A DNA stretch of 64,000 nt from Novosphingobium naphthalenivorans NBRC 102051 (lineage in GTDB: Bacteria; Pseudomonadota; Alphaproteobacteria; Sphingomonadales; Sphingomonadaceae): positions 62,001 to 126,000 of the forward strand of contig NZ_BCTX01000003.1 in the NCBI RefSeq assembly GCF_001590985.1. Reading direction: 5' to 3'. The notes under the pieces are model-generated. The model was not told the origin of the DNA. It did not search any database and saw nothing but the letters and a program-made list of their open reading frames with translations. Every line of letters starts with the position of its first letter. The stretch's first letter is position 1. Positions 60,529-64,000 of this stretch are shown here, piece after piece. The position numbers and the translations under genes were made by a program.

Positions 60529-61238
60529 AGGCGCTGATCCTCGCCGTCCAGTTCATGACGCGGTTGCCGCTGCCTGCCATCGCCGCGGACGAGGACGACT
60601 TTGCACGGGCAATACGCTGGTTTCCCATCGCCGGCATTGCTGTGGGACTGTGCGTGGCCGCAGCGGCATGGGCCGGCCTGCGCCACGATCCCTGGGCCGG
60701 CGCGCTGGCGGCCCTGCTCGCCTGGGTCGCCGTCACCGGCGCGCTGCATCTCGATGGCCTGGGCGATATCGCCGACGCCGCCGGGGCTGCCCACAGCGAC
60801 CCCGCGCGGCTTTCGGCGGTTCTGGCGGATCCGCATATCGGCAGCTTCGGCGTCACCGCGATCGGCCTGCAACTGATCGCCAAGCTGGTCCTGCTGCGGC
60901 TGGCCATGGATGCGGTCCCTCTCGCCGCGCTGGTGGCGGTGCCGCTCGCGGCCAGGATCGGGCCGCTGGTCTGGACGCTGACTCTGCCGCCGCTGCACCG
61001 GGGCATGGGAACCAGCTTCGGCGCCGGGGCCAACTGGCCCGCCTGCGCGGCATGGTTCCTGGTGCTGGGCGCCTCGGCGTGGTGGACCGGGCCCGCGCTG
61101 CTGCTGGCCCCTGCCGCCATCGCCTTGTGGGGCCTCTGGCTGCACCGGAGGATCGGCGGCATTTCGGGCGATGGCCACGGCGCCGGGATCGAGCTGGCCG
61201 AAACCGCCACGCTGGCCGCATTGGTGTTCTTGCAGTGA
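60525..61238 (+). CDS. cobS: adenosylcobinamide-GDP ribazoletransferase
   Basis: The product is 237 aa with about six membrane helices. The N-terminal LAVQFMTRLPLP opens the family. GALHLDGLGDIADAAGAAHSDPARL holds the Asp-rich Mg/phosphate motif, and FGVTAIGLQLIAKLVLL follows. It joins alpha-ribazole (phosphate) to adenosylcobinamide-GDP at the inner membrane in the last step of cobalamin assembly. It is also called CobV. The ATG overlaps the cobC stop. Confidence 0.95.
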   Translation: MKALILAVQFMTRLPLPAIAADEDDFARAIRWFPIAGIAVGLCVAAAAWAGLRHDPWAGALAALLAWVAVTGALHLDGLGDIADAAGAAHSDPARLSAVLADPHIGSFGVTAIGLQLIAKLVLLRLAMDAVPLAALVAVPLAARIGPLVWTLTLPPLHRGMGTSFGAGANWPACAAWFLVLGASAWWTGPALLLAPAAIALWGLWLHRRIGGISGDGHGAGIELAETATLAALVFLQ

Positions 61239-62212
61239 ATGCCTTCGTCACGCATGGCGGCCGTCTGGACGAGGCCTGCGCCCGCTTCGGCGGCGATCCC
61301 GGCGACTGGCTGGACCTTTCGACCGGCATCAATCCCTGCCCCTGGCCCGGCGCGGAAACGATCCGGCCCGACTGGCGCGCCCTGCCCGATGCGCGGGCGC
61401 TCCGACGGCTGGAAGAGAGCGCCGCCGCCCATTTCGGGGCCGATCCCGCCTTGTGCTGCGCGGTTCCCGGCAGCGAGGCGGGCCTGCGGGCGCTGGGCCG
61501 GATTCTCGACCTGCCCGCCCGCCATGTGCCGCTGACTTATGGGACTTACGCCAAGGCCTTCGCCAGCCCGCCACCGGGTCATACCGGGCCCACCGCGCTG
61601 ATCGTCACCAACCCCAACAACCCGGACGGGCGGCTCTATCCCCCCGGGCATCTCGTCTCCGCACTGGGGCGGCAGCAGCACGGCGGCGGATGGCTGATCG
61701 CCGACGAGGCCTTTGCCGATTGCCATCCGGACACAAGCGTGGCGGGCCTCGTCGCGAATGGCCGCAACCTTGCGGTGACGCGCTCGTTCGGCAAGTTCTT
61801 CGGGCTTGCAGGGGTGCGGCTCGGCTTCGTGCTCGCGCCCGAACCGTTGCTGGCCGAGCTGCGCAGACTGCAAGGCGACTGGCCGGTCTGTTCCGCCGCG
61901 CTCGCTTTCGGGACCGACGCCTATGCCGATCCCGGCTGGATCGCCGCCACCCGCGCAGGCCTGCCGGAACGGGCCGCAAAGCTCGACACCGTTCTGACGC
62001 GCCACGGGTTGCGGACCACGGGCGCCTGCCCGCTGTTTCGCCTGACCGATACCGGGGCGGCGGCCGACCTGTTCGCCTCGCTCGCCCGCGCGCAGATCCT
62101 GACGCGCCCTTTCGCGGACCATCCGCGCCTGCTGCGGTTCGGACTGCCTGCGGACGATGCGCAGCTGGCCCGGCTGGATGCCGCGCTGGCCTTCTGGTCG
62201 CGCTATGGTTGA
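61235..62212 (+). CDS. cobD: threonine-phosphate decarboxylase / CobC-type aminotransferase
   Basis: The product is 325 aa from the GTG at 61235, which overlaps the cobS stop (GTGA). It has the fold-type-I PLP aminotransferase pattern: HGGRLDEACARFGGDPGDWLDLSTGINP at the N-terminus, TNPNNPDGRLY, IADEAFADCHPD (Asp and Tyr/Phe near PLP), and RSFGKFFGLAGVRLGF with the Schiff-base Lys (~186). In Salmonella this enzyme (CobD) makes aminopropanol phosphate; the Pseudomonas denitrificans equivalent is named CobC. It supplies the linker for CbiB, whose gene overlaps by eight bases. Confidence 0.92.
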   Translation: MNAFVTHGGRLDEACARFGGDPGDWLDLSTGINPCPWPGAETIRPDWRALPDARALRRLEESAAAHFGADPALCCAVPGSEAGLRALGRILDLPARHVPLTYGTYAKAFASPPPGHTGPTALIVTNPNNPDGRLYPPGHLVSALGRQQHGGGWLIADEAFADCHPDTSVAGLVANGRNLAVTRSFGKFFGLAGVRLGFVLAPEPLLAELRRLQGDWPVCSAALAFGTDAYADPGWIAATRAGLPERAAKLDTVLTRHGLRTTGACPLFRLTDTGAAADLFASLARAQILTRPFADHPRLLRFGLPADDAQLARLDAALAFWSRYG

Positions 62213-63140
62213 GCCGGTCGCTCTCGGCGCGCTGGTGCTGGACGCCGCGCTGGGATGGCCAGACGGGCTGTACCGCCATATCGGTCATCCCGTGGGCGCC
62301 TTCGCGCGGATCATCACGACCTGCGAAACCCGCTGGAACCGGCCGGATCGCCCCGCCCGGCTGCGGCGCCTGTCGGGCCTTGCCGCCATGCTGGTACTGA
62401 TCCTCGTCAGCGGCGGTGCGGCCTTTGCCATCGAGTGGATCGTCCGCGCGCTGGCCGGGCCATGGGCCTGGTTGCTGCTCGCCTGCGCGGCCTGGCCCGC
62501 ACTGGCGAGTAGGAGCCTCTACGAGCATTACCAGCCGGTCGTGCAAGCCCTGAACCGGGGAGACCTGCCCGCCGCGCGCGAAGCTGTAGGACACATCGTC
62601 GGCCGCGACACCGCCGCGCTCGACAGGCCCGGCGTGGCCCGCGCCGCGATCGAGAGCCTGGCCGAAAGCTTCTGCGACGGGGTGATCGCGCCGCTGTTCT
62701 GGCTCATGGTGCTCGGCCTGCCCGGCGCGTGGATTTACAAGGCCATCAACACCGCCGACAGCCTGATCGGCCACCCGGAGGAACCCTTGCGCGCCTATGG
62801 CTGGGCCGCCGCGCGGATCGACGATGCGGCAAACCTGATCCCGGCGCGGCTGAGCGCGGTGCTGATCTGCCTTGCCGGGATGGGAGGATGGCGCGTGCTG
62901 TGGCGCGATCATGGCCGCCATGCTTCCCCCAATGCGGGCTGGCCCGAGGCCGCCATGGCCGGGACACTGGGCATCCGCCTCGCCGGGCCGGTCCACTACG
63001 ATGGCGTGCTGGCGCAAAAGCCATGGATCGGCGATGGCGCGGAAGCGGATGCAGGCACTATGGCGCGCGCGGGGAATATCTATCTGCGGGCCTGCCTGCT
63101 GGCATGGATCGGTGCGGGAGGCGTGGCATGGCTGGCTTGA
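62205..63140 (+). CDS. cbiB: adenosylcobinamide-phosphate synthase
   Basis: The product is 311 aa, with several membrane helices and family motifs [25 protein letters not shown] at the N-terminus, [35 protein letters not shown] in the middle and [35 protein letters not shown] after it. It attaches aminopropanol (phosphate) to cobyric acid (CobD of P. denitrificans). The start lies inside the cobD 3' end, and the cobQ start lies 13 bp inside its own end. Confidence 0.95.
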   Translation: MVEPVALGALVLDAALGWPDGLYRHIGHPVGAFARIITTCETRWNRPDRPARLRRLSGLAAMLVLILVSGGAAFAIEWIVRALAGPWAWLLLACAAWPALASRSLYEHYQPVVQALNRGDLPAAREAVGHIVGRDTAALDRPGVARAAIESLAESFCDGVIAPLFWLMVLGLPGAWIYKAINTADSLIGHPEEPLRAYGWAAARIDDAANLIPARLSAVLICLAGMGGWRVLWRDHGRHASPNAGWPEAAMAGTLGIRLAGPVHYDGVLAQKPWIGDGAEADAGTMARAGNIYLRACLLAWIGAGGVAWLA

Positions 63141-64000
63141 TGGTGCAGGGAACCGGATCGGACGTCGGCAAGTCGGTGCTGGTCGCCGGGCTGTGCCGCG
63201 CCTTGGCGAACCGGGGACTCAGCGTCCTGCCGTTCAAGCCGCAGAACATGTCGAACAACGCCGCCGTCACCGCCGATGGCGGCGAGATCGGGCGCGCGCA
63301 GGCGCTGCAGGCGCTGGGCGCACGGGCCGAACTCCACACCGACATGAACCCCGTCCTGCTCAAGCCGCAGGCGGACCGGACCTCGCAGCTGATCGTCCAC
63401 GGCAAAGTGCGCGGCACGCTCGGCTCCGCCAATTTCCGCGAGGACCGGCGCAATTTGATGACCGAAGTGCTGGAAAGCTGGCAGCGGCTTTCGCAGCAGT
63501 GCGATCTGGTGATCGTCGAAGGCGCGGGATCCCCCGCCGAGATCAACTTGCGCGCGGGCGACATCGCCAACATGGGCTTTGCCCGCGCGGCCGATGTGCC
63601 GGTAGTGCTGGTGGGCGATATCGACCGCGGCGGGGTGATCGCCGCGCTGGCCGGAACCCGCGCCGTACTCGATCCCGATGACGCGGCGATGATCCGGGGC
63701 TTCATCGTCAACAAGTTCCGCGGCGATCCCGCGCTGTTCGAGGATGGCTATGCCGCCATTGCCGGGCTGACCGGGTGGCGCGGCTTCGGCGTTGTGCCCT
63801 GGCTGCCCGCCGCCAGCCGCCTGCCCAGCGAGGATGCCGTCGTGCTCGAACGCGGGCAGGCTCTGCCGGGGGGCAAAGTGCTGGCCGCCTGCCCGATGCT
63901 GCCGCGCATCGCCAATTTCGACGATCTCGATCCGCTCAAGACCGAAAGTGGCGTGCAACTCGCCATGATCCCGCCGGGCCAGCCGATCCCGGGTGAGGCC
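63128..64000 (+). CDS. cobQ: cobyric acid synthase, 3' end beyond window
   Basis: The first 291 codons are present and the frame is open at the window end. [11 protein letters not shown] (~6-16) is the P-loop of the CobQ/CbiP ATPase domain. [40 protein letters not shown] and [13 protein letters not shown] complete it. The C-terminal glutamine amidotransferase half is missing because of the window edge. The enzyme amidates the b, d, e and g side chains of adenosylcobyrinate a,c-diamide. The ATG at 63128 overlaps cbiB by 13 bp; a second in-frame ATG four codons later is possible. Confidence 0.95.
   Translation, partial: MAGLMVQGTGSDVGKSVLVAGLCRALANRGLSVLPFKPQNMSNNAAVTADGGEIGRAQALQALGARAELHTDMNPVLLKPQADRTSQLIVHGKVRGTLGSANFREDRRNLMTEVLESWQRLSQQCDLVIVEGAGSPAEINLRAGDIANMGFARAADVPVVLVGDIDRGGVIAALAGTRAVLDPDDAAMIRGFIVNKFRGDPALFEDGYAAIAGLTGWRGFGVVPWLPAASRLPSEDAVVLERGQALPGGKVLAACPMLPRIANFDDLDPLKTESGVQLAMIPPGQPIPGEA

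Overview
The window is GC-rich, densely packed DNA from an alphaproteobacterium, most likely a sphingomonad (Novosphingobium/Sphingobium type). The evidence is four TonB-dependent receptors, a sphingan-like exopolysaccharide (EPS) locus with a linked type I secretion system, a TonB receptor/TPR-sulfotransferase/peptidase cluster and B12 salvage genes under cobalamin riboswitches. I assign the genus from gene content only. I saw no rRNA, tRNA, CRISPR array, transposase or integrase.

1-22 kb: EPS and secretion. Plus-strand genes are the end of an FAD oxidoreductase, a polysaccharide pyruvyltransferase, a secreted clan-A glycoside hydrolase, a small RTX calcium-binding protein, a PAPS-type sulfotransferase and a polymerase-like membrane protein. 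A converging minus-strand operon (16751 to 7890) encodes an outer-membrane barrel, a fused Wzz/BY-kinase, a glycosyltransferase, a Wza-like lipoprotein, a second GT4 enzyme, an acyltransferase, a GT2 enzyme and a small membrane protein. Next come an HlyD adaptor and an ABC exporter, divergent from a TolC-like gene, which together make a complete type I exporter. The RTX protein is the obvious candidate cargo. No priming transferase or Wzx flippase lies in the window. Two inverted copies of a ~170 bp palindromic repeat flank the 5.4-16.75 kb block.

22-36.6 kb: catabolic and uptake genes. These are a luciferase-like monooxygenase, a secreted LysM-like protein, a Rieske oxygenase with an FAD oxidoreductase divergent from a TetR regulator across a palindromic operator, and a minus-strand cluster of M20 peptidase, amidohydrolase, TPR-sulfotransferase, TonB receptor and APC permease that looks suited to peptide or amide use.

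36.8-41.3 kb: an acyl-CoA operon with glutaryl-CoA dehydrogenase, a fused alpha+beta 2-oxoacid dehydrogenase E1, and a FabD-fold acyltransferase that appears to lack the malonate-binding arginine.

41.3-53 kb: a TonB receptor preceded by two similar palindromes, then a phosphorus-scavenging cluster (TonB receptor, PhnD, PhnC, PhnE and a Tat-exported phospholipase C) with a candidate Pho box, a divergent RpiR-family regulator and an HAD phosphatase.

53-64 kb: cobalamin. Two divergent cobalamin riboswitches sit back to back. One controls a membrane protein, cobO and cobB on the minus strand. The other controls btuB, a DUF1636 protein, cobT, cobC, cobS, cobD, cbiB and cobQ (cut by the window end). 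Only late and salvage steps are present here.
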